A DNA stretch of 64,000 nucleotides from Azospirillum sp. 412522. Lineage in GTDB: Bacteria; Pseudomonadota; Alphaproteobacteria; Azospirillales; Azospirillaceae. The notes beneath the pieces are model-generated. The model did no database searches. It saw nothing but the letters and a program-made list of their open reading frames with translations, and was not told the DNA's origin. Positions 17,517 through 26,143 of the stretch are shown here, in pieces. Location of the stretch: NCBI RefSeq assembly GCF_019805165.1, contig NZ_RWIJ01000032.1:1-64000 (forward strand). The letters are read 5' to 3'. Position numbers and translations under genes: made by a program. The stretch's first letter is position 1. Each line of letters opens with the position of its first letter.

Positions 17517-18474
17517 CCGGCTCCCCCGGACCGGGACCGGGACCGGCCTCGGGCTTCAGACCGGGCAGCCGCGCCCGGCTGCCGCTGCGCTCCGAATAGG
17601 CGCGGGTCAGCTCCGCCCCGAACAGGAAGATGACCGCCGAATAATAGACCCACAGCAGGATCAGCACGAAGGAGCCGGCCGCGCCATAGACCGTCACCAC
17701 CCCGCTGGTGGCGATGTAGAAGCCGATCAGGAACTTGCCCACCGCGAACAGGAAGGCGTTCACCGCCGCTCCCAGCCAGACGTCGGCCCAGCGGATGTAG
17801 GTGTCGGGCAGGATGCGGTAGATCAGCGCGAACAGGCCGGTCAGCACCGTCCAGGACACCACCGCGTCGACCAGCCACAGCAGCGACGGCATCGCCGGCA
17901 GATAGCCGGCGGCCCAGCGGCCGGCCGCCGCCAGCGCGGCGCTGACCACCAGCGACACGATCAGCAGGAAGCCGATGGCGCCGATCAGCGCCAGCGCCTT
18001 CAGCCTCACCCGCACCAGCCAGGTGATGGTCGATTCCTGCGGCGCCGCCACCCGCCAGATGCGGTTCAGCCCGGCCTGCAACTCGACGAAGACGGTGGTG
18101 GCGCCGACCAGGATGGTGCCGATGCCGATGATGCTGGCGACGATCCCGGTCTCCCGCGCCCCGGCCCGCGCGATCAGATCCTGCAGGGTCTGCCCGGCGT
18201 CATGGCCGACCAGCGCGGTCAGCTGGTCGACCAGGGCGCCGCGCGCCGCCTCGTCGCCGAACACCAGCCCGGCCAGCGCGATCACCAGGATCGCCAGCGG
18301 CGCCAGCGAGAAGATGGTGTAGAAGGCGATGGACGCCGCCATGCTCATCGCGTCGTCGTTCATCCAGCCATAGGCCGCATCGACCACGATCGCCCATCCC
18401 CGCCGCACGCCGCCCATCGCCGCCCTCCCCGTCCCGGACCATTCCTGCGGTAACACCGGCAGCGGCCTTTCCAT
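17464..18474 (-). CDS. YihY/BrkB family inner-membrane protein
   Basis: A 336-residue membrane protein with about six transmembrane segments. The conserved early block DDAMSMAASIAFYTIFSLAP (about residues 39-58) and the later LLWVYYSAVIFLFGAEL are typical of the YihY/BrkB (formerly RNase BN) family. Members are not nucleases; most have no proven substrate, though some animal-pathogen members affect serum resistance. The C-terminal tail is rich in Gly, Pro and Ser and overlaps the small convergent gene. Function remains open. Confidence 0.88.
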   Translation of the reverse strand: MERPLPVLPQEWSGTGRAAMGGVRRGWAIVVDAAYGWMNDDAMSMAASIAFYTIFSLAPLAILVIALAGLVFGDEAARGALVDQLTALVGHDAGQTLQDLIARAGARETGIVASIIGIGTILVGATTVFVELQAGLNRIWRVAAPQESTITWLVRVRLKALALIGAIGFLLIVSLVVSAALAAAGRWAAGYLPAMPSLLWLVDAVVSWTVLTGLFALIYRILPDTYIRWADVWLGAAVNAFLFAVGKFLIGFYIATSGVVTVYGAAGSFVLILLWVYYSAVIFLFGAELTRAYSERSGSRARLPGLKPEAGPGPGPGEPAIGRSSRVPESSGSAGP

Positions 18475-18562
18475 CCCGCCCTACCCGCCTCCGCGATCCC
18501 GTGTTAGGAAGAAAGCATCGTCGGCCGGCAGCCGTTGAACAGGTGAACAGCGCGCCGGAAAC

Positions 18563-18589
18563 TGTTTCACGGCGTTCCAGACGTTCCAT
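18563..18589. repeat. 27-bp motif, copy A
   Basis: Three near-repeats at 10-bp phase: TGTTTCACGG, CGTTCCAGAC, GTTCCAT. A copy with only four transitions lies at 41561-41587. It is in the gap between the divergent yihY and racemase genes. Confidence 0.5.
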
Positions 18590-18616
18590 CCAAAGCCAGG
18601 ACAGGAGACCGGCCCG

Positions 18617-19342
18617 GTGTCGCAGAAGGTGATCGGCCTGATCGGGGGCATGAGCTGGGAAAGCTCCGCCGAGTACTACCGCATCGTCAACGAGGGGGTC
18701 CGCGACCGGCTGGGCGGGCTGCGCTCGGCCCGCTGCCTGATGTGGTCCTTCGACTTCGCCGAGGTCGAGGCGCTGCAGCATGCCGGCCGCTGGGACGACG
18801 CCACCGCCCTGATGATCGACGCCGCCCGCCGGCTGGAGCGTGGCGGCGCCGACTTCCTGCTGATCTGCACCAACACCATGCACCGCATGGCCGCCGAGGT
18901 GCAGGCCGCCGTCGCCATCCCGCTGCTGCACATCGCCGACCCCACCGCCGAGCGCATCCGCGCCGCCGGCCACCGCCGCGTCGGGCTGCTCGGCACCGCC
19001 TTCACCATGGAACAGGACTTCTACAAGGGCCGGCTGGCCGGGCACCACGGGCTGGAGGTGCTGACCCCCGACGAGGCCGACCGCGCGACCGTCCACCGCA
19101 TCATCTACGAGGAGCTGGTCCAGGGCCGGGTCGAGGCGGCCTCCCGCCAAGCCTACCGCGAGGTGATCGCCCGCTTGGTGGAGCGCGGCGCGGAGGCGGT
19201 CATCCTCGGCTGCACCGAGATCATGCTGCTGGTGAAGCCGGAGGACAGCGCGGTTCCGCTGTTCGACACCACCGCCATCCATGCCGAAGCGGCGGTGGAG
19301 ACCGCGACCGCCGGCTTCACCCCATCCCCAACCGCTCCTTGA
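18617..19342 (+). CDS. aspartate/glutamate racemase family protein
   Basis: A 241-residue cofactor-independent racemase of the YgeA/aspartate racemase group. The two catalytic cysteines are visible in LICTNTMHRM (near residue 84) and ILGCTEIM (near residue 199). The N-terminus KVIGLIGGMSWESSAEYY is typical. The start is GTG at 18617, with AGGAGA upstream. The 3' end overlaps the convergent lytR gene by 26 bp. It could supply D-aspartate or D-glutamate or act on several amino acids; substrate cannot be read from sequence. Confidence 0.88.
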   Translation: MSQKVIGLIGGMSWESSAEYYRIVNEGVRDRLGGLRSARCLMWSFDFAEVEALQHAGRWDDATALMIDAARRLERGGADFLLICTNTMHRMAAEVQAAVAIPLLHIADPTAERIRAAGHRRVGLLGTAFTMEQDFYKGRLAGHHGLEVLTPDEADRATVHRIIYEELVQGRVEAASRQAYREVIARLVERGAEAVILGCTEIMLLVKPEDSAVPLFDTTAIHAEAAVETATAGFTPSPTAP

Positions 19343-20060
19343 GCGGACCCAGGAAGCGGCGGCTGACCGGCACCGCATGACCGCCGGTGGTCTGGATTTC
19401 CGCCAGCCCGCCATCGGCGAAGCGGATTTCCCGGATGCGCTCCGGGTTGACCAGATGCTGGCGGTGGCAGCGGAACAGCGGACTCTTCTCCTGGATGGTG
19501 TGGAGCGTCAGCTCGGTGAAGCGCTCCTGCCCGTCCTCCCCCACCACATAGACGCCGGCGGGGCGGGAGACGACATACTCGACATCGGCCAGCTTCATCA
19601 GGGTGATGCGGTTGACCCCGGTGCAGGGGATGTGGCGCAGCTCCGCCGCGCCGGGCAGGACGGACACCTCCTGCGGGGCGCGCTGGCGGCGCAGGCGTTG
19701 CAGGGTCTTCTCCAGCCGCGCCGGGTCGGCCGGTTTCAGCAGATAGTCGAAGGCATGCTCCTCGAAGGCCTGGACGGCGTATTCGTCGTGGGCGGTCAGG
19801 AAGACGATGCGCGGCATCCGCTCGGGGTCGAGCATGCCCAGCATCTCCAGCCCGCTGACCCGCGGCATCTGGATGTCGAGGAACACCACGTCGGGCGCCT
19901 GCCGGTTGATGGCGCCGATCGCCTCGATGGCGTTGGCGCATTCGCCGACGATGCGGACGTCGGCGGCCTCCTCCAGCATGCGGCGCAGCTCCTCGCGCGC
20001 CAGCGGCTCGTCATCGACGATCAGGACGGTCATGGCAGGGGGCATCATGGTCGCCATCAT
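19317..20060 (-). CDS. LytTR-family response regulator (BtsR/LytR-like)
   Basis: A 247-residue regulator with an N-terminal receiver domain (VLIVDDEPLARE; phosphoacceptor Asp in VVFLDIQMPRVSG) and a C-terminal LytTR DNA-binding domain (about residues 140-245). The ATG at 20060 overlaps the kinase stop (ATGA), suggesting translational coupling; an internal ATG at 20033 directly before TVLIVDDE is an alternative. Its partner kinase is the upstream gene. By analogy with BtsSR and YpdAB it may control the nearby cstA, but no binding site was found. Confidence 0.9.
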   Translation of the reverse strand: MMATMMPPAMTVLIVDDEPLAREELRRMLEEAADVRIVGECANAIEAIGAINRQAPDVVFLDIQMPRVSGLEMLGMLDPERMPRIVFLTAHDEYAVQAFEEHAFDYLLKPADPARLEKTLQRLRRQRAPQEVSVLPGAAELRHIPCTGVNRITLMKLADVEYVVSRPAGVYVVGEDGQERFTELTLHTIQEKSPLFRCHRQHLVNPERIREIRFADGGLAEIQTTGGHAVPVSRRFLGPLKERLGMG

Positions 20061-21754
20061 GCGGGCACAGGCTCTTCCAGGGGCAGGCGCAAAGTGACGC
20101 GGGTGGAGGCATCGGGCTCGCAGGCGACCGAGACGCCATAGGCCTCGCCGTAGCGGTTGCGGATGCGGCGGTCGACGATGGTCATCCCCAGCCCGTCGCC
20201 GCCCGGCTTCGCTTCATAGAGGCCGGCATTGTCCTCGACCGACAGCAGCAGGTCGCCGCCGTCGCGCCGGGCCGCGATGCGCACCCGGCCGTCGCCGAGA
20301 AGCTGGGCGGTGCCGTGCTTGATCGCGTTCTCCACCAGCGGCTGGAGCGAGAAGGCCGGCAGCCGGGCATGGCGAAGGTCGTCCGGCACCGCGATCTCCA
20401 CCGCCAGCCGCCCGGTGAAGCGGGCCAGCTCGATCTGGAGATAGGCGCTGACATGCTCGACCTCGTCGCCCAGCGTCGCCGTCTCGCTGGGCCGCTTCAG
20501 GTTCTTGCGGAAGAAGGTCGAGAGGTTCTGCACCAACTGCCGCGCCCGTTCCGGATCGTTGCGGATGACGGCGGAGATGGTGTTCAGCGCGTTGAACAGG
20601 AAATGCGGGTTCACCTGGGCGTGCAGCAGCTTGATCTCCGACTGCGCCAGCAGGGCCTTCTGCTGCTCGTAGCGGCCGGCCAGGATCTGGTTCGACAGCA
20701 GGCGCGCCACGCCCTCGCCGAGCGTGCGGTTGATGGTGGAGAAGATCTTGGTCTTCGGCTCGTACAGCTTGATGGTGCCGATCACCCCGCCATCCTCGCC
20801 CACCAGCGGGATGACCAGCGCCGCCCCCAGCCGGCAGGCCGGGCTGATCGAGCAGCGATAGGCCACCTCGTTGCCGTCGGCATAGATCACCTGATTGCTG
20901 GCGATGGCCTGATGGGTCTGCCTTGAGCTGATCGGCGTGCCGGGCAGATGGTGGTCGTCGCCCATGCCGATGAAGGCCAGCAGCTTCTCGCGGTCGGTGA
21001 TGGCGACGGCGCCGACGCCGGTCTCCTCGTAGATGATGCGGGCGACGCGGGTGCTGTTCTCGCTGTTGAAGCCGCCGCGCAGCACGCCGTCGCAGCGCGC
21101 GGCGATCTTCAGCGCCTTGGCGGAGAAGGCGCTGGACTGCTTCTCGTCCAGCACGCGCCGTTCCAGCAGGATGCGCATGAACAGCGCGGCGCCCAAGGTG
21201 TTGGCCACGATCATCGGCGCGGCCACCACCTCGACCAGATGCAGCGCCGCCTCGAAGGGCCGGGCCACCGCCAGGATGATCAGCATCTGCACCACCTCCG
21301 CCACGAAGGTGACGGCGCCGACGCGCAGCGGGTTGAACAGCGGCTCGATCCGGCCCTGGCGCACCATGTGGCGGTGGACCAGCCCGCCGATCAGCCCCTC
21401 CGCCATGGTGGAGATGGCGCAGGCCAGCGCCGACATGCCGCCCAGCGAATAGCGGTGCAGGCCGCCGGTCAGCCCGACCGCCAGCCCCACCGACGGCCCG
21501 CCGAAGATGCCGCCCAGCACCGCGCCGATGGCGCGGGTGTTGGCGATGCTGTCGTCGATGTGCAGGCCGAAATAGGTTCCCATGATGCAGAAGATCGAGA
21601 AGATCACATAGCAGGCCAGCTTGTGCGGCCAGCGCACCGTCACATGGGTCAGCGGCAGGAACAGCGGCGTCCGGCTCAGCAGATACGCGATCACCAGATA
21701 GACGCACATCTGCTGAAGCAGGGAGAGGACCAGGGTGAAGGGTTCGACAGGCAT
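20057..21754 (-). CDS. LytS/BtsS-family sensor histidine kinase
   Basis: A 565-residue membrane kinase: a 5TMR-LYT type sensor with about six hydrophobic segments (residues 1-180), a GAF-like domain (about 215-355), a LytS-type dimerisation/phosphoacceptor region with NPHFLFNALNTI near residue 385, and a HATPase domain to the end. BtsS, the best-studied relative, senses external pyruvate; other LytS proteins respond to membrane potential or murein state. GGGAAT precedes the ATG. It forms an operon with the LytTR regulator. Confidence 0.92.
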   Translation of the reverse strand: MPVEPFTLVLSLLQQMCVYLVIAYLLSRTPLFLPLTHVTVRWPHKLACYVIFSIFCIMGTYFGLHIDDSIANTRAIGAVLGGIFGGPSVGLAVGLTGGLHRYSLGGMSALACAISTMAEGLIGGLVHRHMVRQGRIEPLFNPLRVGAVTFVAEVVQMLIILAVARPFEAALHLVEVVAAPMIVANTLGAALFMRILLERRVLDEKQSSAFSAKALKIAARCDGVLRGGFNSENSTRVARIIYEETGVGAVAITDREKLLAFIGMGDDHHLPGTPISSRQTHQAIASNQVIYADGNEVAYRCSISPACRLGAALVIPLVGEDGGVIGTIKLYEPKTKIFSTINRTLGEGVARLLSNQILAGRYEQQKALLAQSEIKLLHAQVNPHFLFNALNTISAVIRNDPERARQLVQNLSTFFRKNLKRPSETATLGDEVEHVSAYLQIELARFTGRLAVEIAVPDDLRHARLPAFSLQPLVENAIKHGTAQLLGDGRVRIAARRDGGDLLLSVEDNAGLYEAKPGGDGLGMTIVDRRIRNRYGEAYGVSVACEPDASTRVTLRLPLEEPVPA

Positions 21755-21867
21755 GGCGGTATTCCCGGCGGCGGCCTCGACGAACCGGCCCCGCTCCGCG
21801 CCATCCTACACCGGCGCGCTGCCGCCGCCGATGGGACATCCTTGCATCCCTACTCCCGCGCCGGTGC

Positions 21868-22671
21868 TCAGTGCCGGCGCGGCGCCGGATGCAGCAGCGC
21901 CAGTTCGGGGGTGACCGACTGCCGCATCGCCGATTCCCATTCGCTCATGGTGACGAAGCGCAGGCCGCGCCGCTCCCCCTCCTCCAGGATCGCCGGCAGC
22001 GCCGCGACGGTCGCCGCCTTGGTGCTGTGCATCAGCACGACCGCGCCGGGCGCCAGCCGTTCGACGATGCGGTGGCGGATGATTTCGGGGCCGGTGTCCT
22101 TCCAGTCCTGGCTGTCGGCGGTCCACTGCACCGTCGCCATGCCGTGGTGGCGCGCCAACGCCGCCAGCGCATCGTCCACGTCACCGTAGGGCGGCCGGAA
22201 CCACGTCGCCTTGACGCCGACCGACGCCAGCGCCTTTTCCGCCTGCGCCAGATTCCACTCGCGCAGATCCGGCTTCAGGTCGGTGGTCATCGGGTGGGTC
22301 TCGGTGTGGCTGCCGACCTCGTTGCCGGAGGTGGCTACCAGCTTGGCGATCCCGTGATGCTCGGGGATCTTGGCGCCGATGTAGAAGAAGGTCGCCTTCG
22401 CCCCGTGCGCCCGCAGGATGTCGAGGATGTGCGGATCGTTGGCGTCCGGCCCGTCGTCGATGGTCAGCGCCACCACCCTGGCCGTCGGCAGGGTCAGATC
22501 CACCTGGGCGAGGTCGAGGTCCGATCCGGGGATCAGATGCTCGGTCACGAAGGGCGCCGCGCCATGGGTGGCGGCATAGCTGCGCTGCCCGGCCATGGCG
22601 GCGGACGGCAGGACGGACAGGGCGGCCGCCAGCCCCAGCGGCAGGACGGCACGGCGGAACAGGGTCATCAT
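21868..22671 (-). CDS. secreted polysaccharide deacetylase (NodB domain)
   Basis: A 267-residue protein with a signal peptide (MMTLFRRAVLPLGLAAALSV to about residue 27, cleavage near AMA). The NodB homology motifs are intact: TIDDGPD (catalytic Asp and metal Asp), HTETHP (metal histidines) and WFRPPYGD. It should remove N- or O-acetyl groups from a cell-wall or exopolysaccharide substrate in the periplasm. I chose the ATG at 22671 because it starts the signal peptide; an upstream extension begins with TTG and adds a non-hydrophobic stretch. No clear ribosome binding site is seen. Confidence 0.87.
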   Translation of the reverse strand: MMTLFRRAVLPLGLAAALSVLPSAAMAGQRSYAATHGAAPFVTEHLIPGSDLDLAQVDLTLPTARVVALTIDDGPDANDPHILDILRAHGAKATFFYIGAKIPEHHGIAKLVATSGNEVGSHTETHPMTTDLKPDLREWNLAQAEKALASVGVKATWFRPPYGDVDDALAALARHHGMATVQWTADSQDWKDTGPEIIRHRIVERLAPGAVVLMHSTKAATVAALPAILEEGERRGLRFVTMSEWESAMRQSVTPELALLHPAPRRH

Positions 22672-22831
22672 CGCGGAAGCACTTGAGCAAAGGTCGGTGC
22701 CGCCCTTCCCTTCGAAAGAGGTAGGGCCGGCGGATGGCCGAGCTTTGCTCCCGCCCGCCGCGATGGACAAGCGATTTATTGCGGACAGGCGGGGACGGAG
22801 GCTGGCCGGCCCCCATCCCCGAAGCCCGCCC

Positions 22832-25057
22832 TTACAGCTTCGCCCGCAGGGTCAGCAGCACGGTGCGCGGCTCGCCATAGATGTTGCCCGACTGCACGTT
22901 GTTGATGCGCTGGTAATAGGTGCGATCGAACAGGTTCTTGACGTTGACCGCCGCCGTGACCTTCTCGGTCACGTCATAGCCGATGCGGGCGTCCACCGTC
23001 GCATAGCCGCCCTGGGTCAGGCGGGCATAGTTCAGCGACGGGAACTCGTTGTACATCGAGGTCTGGGCGGTCACGCCGCCGCCGACGCTCAGCCGGTCGT
23101 CGATGCTCTCGGGCAGGCGGTAGTTGGTCCACAGCTTGATCTGGTGCATCGGCGCGATGGCGGTGAAGGCGCTGCCGGAGTTCGCGCTGCTGTCCAGGCT
23201 CTTGGCGCGGGTGAAGGTGTAGCCGGCATAGGCGTCCCAGCCCGGCAGGATCTCGCCGGAGACGTCCAGCTCGAAACCGCGGCTCTGGGCCTTGCCGCCG
23301 GAGATGTAGATCGACTGGTTGGGGAAGCGCGGATCGGCCTGCGGCCGGTTCTCCTCCTCGATGTGGAAGACCGACGCGGTGGCGTGCAGGCGCCCGCCGA
23401 AATAGTCGGCCTTGACGCCGGCCTCATACTGCCGCCCCTTCAGCGGCTCCAGCACCTTGCCCGACGCATCCACGAAGGATTGCGGCTGGTACATCTGCGT
23501 CACGCTGGTGTAGAGCGCGTAGGTGGAGTTGACGTCGTAGACGAGGCCGGCATAGGGCGTGACCTTGCCGCGGACCGAAGCGCTGCTTTCCGGCGTGCGG
23601 GCCAGCGCGTCGGCATCGACCTTGGTCTGCCACCAGTTCATCCGCCCGCCGACGATCAGCTTCAGCGGATCGGCCAGCTTCAGGCGCAGGACGCCATAGG
23701 TGCCCCAGCTGTCGGTGGTGGTCCTGGTGTCCCTCTGCCAGTCCCGCCAGGCCGGCTCCGGCGCCGAGGCGTCGGGCGAGAAGATGTTCTGCGTCACCGA
23801 CCAGCTGCCGACCGGATTGGCCGCGCGGTGGCGGAAGGTCCAACGCTCGTAATTGGCGCCGACCACCGCCTCGTGCGTCCGGCCGAACAGCCCGAAATTG
23901 CCGCTGGCCGACAGGTCGGCGCCGATCTGGTCCTGATCGTAGCGCAGCTTCTGGGCGAACAGCGTCGTGCGGTTCACCCCCGGCGTGACCGGCGAATAGG
24001 CGTAGGCCATCTTCCGGTCCATCTCGTTGTCGATGTAATGGGTGGCGAGCTTCAGCGCCCAGCCATTGTCGAACCGGTGCTCCAGGTCGGCGAAGCCGCC
24101 CTTGGTGGTGAAGACGTCCTCGTTCCACTTCTCGCCCAGCGAGGTCGAGCGGTCGACGTCGAGCAGGCGCATCTGCGGCTGGCCGTTCACCACCGACATA
24201 TAGCCCGGCAGGTTCCAGGCGCCCTGGTAGCTCATGCGCTGGTACCAGGCGCCGGCGGTCAGGGTGGTGTCGGGGGTCAGGTCGGCGGCGATGCTGCCAT
24301 AGGCCACCCCGCGGCGCTGTTCCGTCCAGTCCTGGAAGGCGTTACGGTCCTGATAGGCGCCGACGAAGCGCCCGCGCAGGCTGCCGGACTGGTTCAGCGG
24401 CCCGGTGATGTCGCCTTCGCCGCGATAGTTGGCATAAGAGCCGGCGGTCAGCTCGCCATAGCCTTCCAGCGTCTTCTTCGGCATCTTGCGGACGAGATTG
24501 ATGGCGCCGCCGGGGCCGCCCATGCCGTTCAGCAGCCCGGCCGGTCCCTTCAGCACCTCAACCCGCTCATACATCGCCAGATCGGGCGAGGCGAAGATGC
24601 GGCTGTCCAGCGTCGTCGGCACGCCGTCGAACTGCAAATTCGTCATCTCGAAGCCGCGCGAATAGAATTGCAGCCGGTTGCCGTCGATCGGCTCCACAGT
24701 GACGCCCGGCGTCTGCTTCATCGCGTCTTCGAGCGTGATGAGCTTCTGCTCCTCGATGCGCTCGCGCGGCACCGTGGTGACGGTCTGCGGCACCTCGCGC
24801 GGGGCGAGCGGCAGCTTGGAGCCGACGCTGGTCGGCGGGTTGGCGTCGCGCTGGCGCTCGGCGCTGACGTCGATCGCCGGCAAGGTCATCGATCCGGACG
24901 ACGCCGTACTCCCGGAAGCGCTCCCACTGCCGGACGTCGTCGCTTGCGCCAAGGCCGCGACCGGCAGCAGCAGGGCCACGGCCGCGACCGACGCCGACAG
25001 GAGGCCCCGCCCCCTGCTCCGCCCCCCGAAGCATCCAGACTGCCCGATTTCCTTCAT
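22832..25057 (-). CDS. TonB-dependent siderophore receptor
   Basis: A 741-residue outer-membrane receptor. Residues 1 to about 38 form a signal peptide, followed by a Ser/Gly-rich linker, a plug domain (VPQTVTTVPRERIEEQ; LKGPAGLLNGMGGPGGAINL at about 160-180) and a 22-strand barrel ending in the aromatic-poor terminal strand VLLTLRAKL. The pattern is that of the FhuE/FpvA ferric-siderophore class. ATG 25057 has GGGGA upstream. A Fur-like box and a large inverted repeat lie upstream, so iron control is likely. No siderophore synthesis or periplasmic uptake genes are nearby; the ligand is unknown. Confidence 0.92.
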   Translation of the reverse strand: MKEIGQSGCFGGRSRGRGLLSASVAAVALLLPVAALAQATTSGSGSASGSTASSGSMTLPAIDVSAERQRDANPPTSVGSKLPLAPREVPQTVTTVPRERIEEQKLITLEDAMKQTPGVTVEPIDGNRLQFYSRGFEMTNLQFDGVPTTLDSRIFASPDLAMYERVEVLKGPAGLLNGMGGPGGAINLVRKMPKKTLEGYGELTAGSYANYRGEGDITGPLNQSGSLRGRFVGAYQDRNAFQDWTEQRRGVAYGSIAADLTPDTTLTAGAWYQRMSYQGAWNLPGYMSVVNGQPQMRLLDVDRSTSLGEKWNEDVFTTKGGFADLEHRFDNGWALKLATHYIDNEMDRKMAYAYSPVTPGVNRTTLFAQKLRYDQDQIGADLSASGNFGLFGRTHEAVVGANYERWTFRHRAANPVGSWSVTQNIFSPDASAPEPAWRDWQRDTRTTTDSWGTYGVLRLKLADPLKLIVGGRMNWWQTKVDADALARTPESSASVRGKVTPYAGLVYDVNSTYALYTSVTQMYQPQSFVDASGKVLEPLKGRQYEAGVKADYFGGRLHATASVFHIEEENRPQADPRFPNQSIYISGGKAQSRGFELDVSGEILPGWDAYAGYTFTRAKSLDSSANSGSAFTAIAPMHQIKLWTNYRLPESIDDRLSVGGGVTAQTSMYNEFPSLNYARLTQGGYATVDARIGYDVTEKVTAAVNVKNLFDRTYYQRINNVQSGNIYGEPRTVLLTLRAKL

Positions 25058-25144
25058 TGCGATGATCCCCCACTCGTCACTGTGCCGATGTCGATTTGCC
25101 CATTGATTGGCGATGCTCGCCCCGGTCAGCGTTCCAAAGCCGCT

Positions 25145-25219
25145 CCAGCGCTGAGAACTGGCGACCATCAAATGCAACTAATAATTATTAGCATTTGATG
25201 GCCGCCAGTTCCCCGCTGG
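25145..25219. repeat. 75-bp near-perfect inverted repeat with AT-rich centre
   Basis: Inner arms of 21 bp (25155-25175 and 25191-25211) match with one mismatch, each containing CATCAAATGC or its complement. Outer hexamers CCAGCG (25145-25150) and CGCTGG (25214-25219) extend the dyad. The 15-bp loop sits in a CTAATAATTATTAG palindrome (25178-25191). The element lies 88 bp upstream of the receptor ATG and could be a cruciform or hairpin, a regulator site, or a miniature mobile-element remnant. Confidence 0.85.
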
Positions 25220-25273
25220 ATGGTTTTCATGGCAAGCCTGCCGGAACGATCACGCTCCGCCTTTCTGCATAGT

Positions 25274-25292
25274 GATATTGATAGTTATTCTC
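25274..25292. promoter_or_regulatory. Fur-like box
   Basis: GATATTGATAGTTATTCTC matches the classical 19-bp Fur box GATAATGATAATCATTATC at 15 of 19 positions. It is 217 bp upstream of the siderophore receptor start, so the receptor mRNA may have a long leader, or a short unrecognised transcript may lie between. Confidence 0.5.
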
Positions 25293-25480
25293 AAGATGAT
25301 TTGCAGAATGCCGGTCGCCGCCCCGTGGCGGAGAGGGAACTCCGCCCTCCCCTTCCAGGAGATCGGCCTTCCAAGAGACCGGTAAGCTTGGCCGTCAGCC
25401 CGCCAACAACCAGTGACGGAACCGCATCGCGCCGACGCCCCATGACGCCGCCGGCCAACCACTCGTCGAACCAGTAGGAT

Positions 25481-26143
25481 CTACAGCGACGCCAGGACCG
25501 CGGCCAATTCATGGAGATTGGCGATGGTGGGCGTCGCCACCGGGAAGGGATGTCCGCCGGACGCGTCGCGCACCCCGACGAAGGCCAGCTTCAATTCCTC
25601 TGCCGCAGCGTAATCTTGCACGGCGTCGCCGACGAAGGCCACGCGCTCCGGCCGGAAGCCATGGCGGGCCAGCAGCATCGCCGCCGTTTCCGCCTTGCGC
25701 GGCGGACTGCCGTGCACCGACACGAAACGGTCGGTCATGCCCCGCCCGGCGACGATCCGCAGCATCTCCTCGTGCGGCGTCGCGGAGATGACGAACAGGG
25801 CCGGCCGGCCGGCATGCGCGGCGAGGAAATCCGCCGCGCCTGGGATCTCGGCGCAGGCGACCACCGCCTGCTCGACCGCCAGGGCGAAGTCGTCGACCAG
25901 CCGGTCCAGCCGCTCCTCGGCGATGTCGCGCCCGAGCAGCTCGCGTTCGAAGCGCATCAGCTTCTCCCGCCGCGGCATGCCGCCGTTGGCGCGGTGATAG
26001 GCGCGGATGGCGTCCTGCACCTCCGGCCCCTCGTCGGCGTAGAGCGCGACGAAGGCCTCACCCTTCAGGCCGTTGGAATCGGCCAGCACGCCGTCGAAGT
26101 CGAAAATGATCGCGTCCCAACGCTCCTGCAACATGCCGCTCAT
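25481..26143 (-). CDS. HAD-family hydrolase (phosphatase/phosphoglucomutase-like)
   Basis: A 220-residue HAD subfamily I protein. Motif I DFDGVLADS has nucleophile D15 and acid/base D17; motif II is FVISATP; the motif III lysine is in PPRKAETAA; motif IV is VAFVGDAVQDY. An alpha-helical cap (about residues 20-95) suggests a small phosphorylated substrate. The ATG overlaps the stop of the upstream acyl-CoA synthetase gene (ATGA), so the two are co-translated. Substrate is unknown. Confidence 0.87.
   Translation of the reverse strand: MSGMLQERWDAIIFDFDGVLADSNGLKGEAFVALYADEGPEVQDAIRAYHRANGGMPRREKLMRFERELLGRDIAEERLDRLVDDFALAVEQAVVACAEIPGAADFLAAHAGRPALFVISATPHEEMLRIVAGRGMTDRFVSVHGSPPRKAETAAMLLARHGFRPERVAFVGDAVQDYAAAEELKLAFVGVRDASGGHPFPVATPTIANLHELAAVLASL

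Larger units (their letters stand above)
25058..25480. promoter_or_regulatory. 423-bp control region upstream of siderophore receptor
   Basis: No credible gene. It contains the large inverted repeat at 25145-25219 and a Fur-like box at 25274-25292, set in AT-rich DNA unlike the surroundings. The end of the HAD gene (same strand) borders the region on the right. Confidence 0.6.

Noticed and set aside
18563..18589. 27-bp motif considered as a LexA box
   Set aside because: Alphaproteobacterial LexA sites repeat GTTC with an 11-bp period; here the period is 10 and the core is TGTTYCA.
22595..25198. 867-residue open frame opposite the siderophore receptor
   Set aside because: Shadow composition and no start signal; the receptor motifs are on the minus strand.
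25220..25477. Possible 85-residue gene between the receptor and HAD genes
   Set aside because: No ribosome binding site or recognisable motif, and it overlaps the Fur-like box and inverted repeat.
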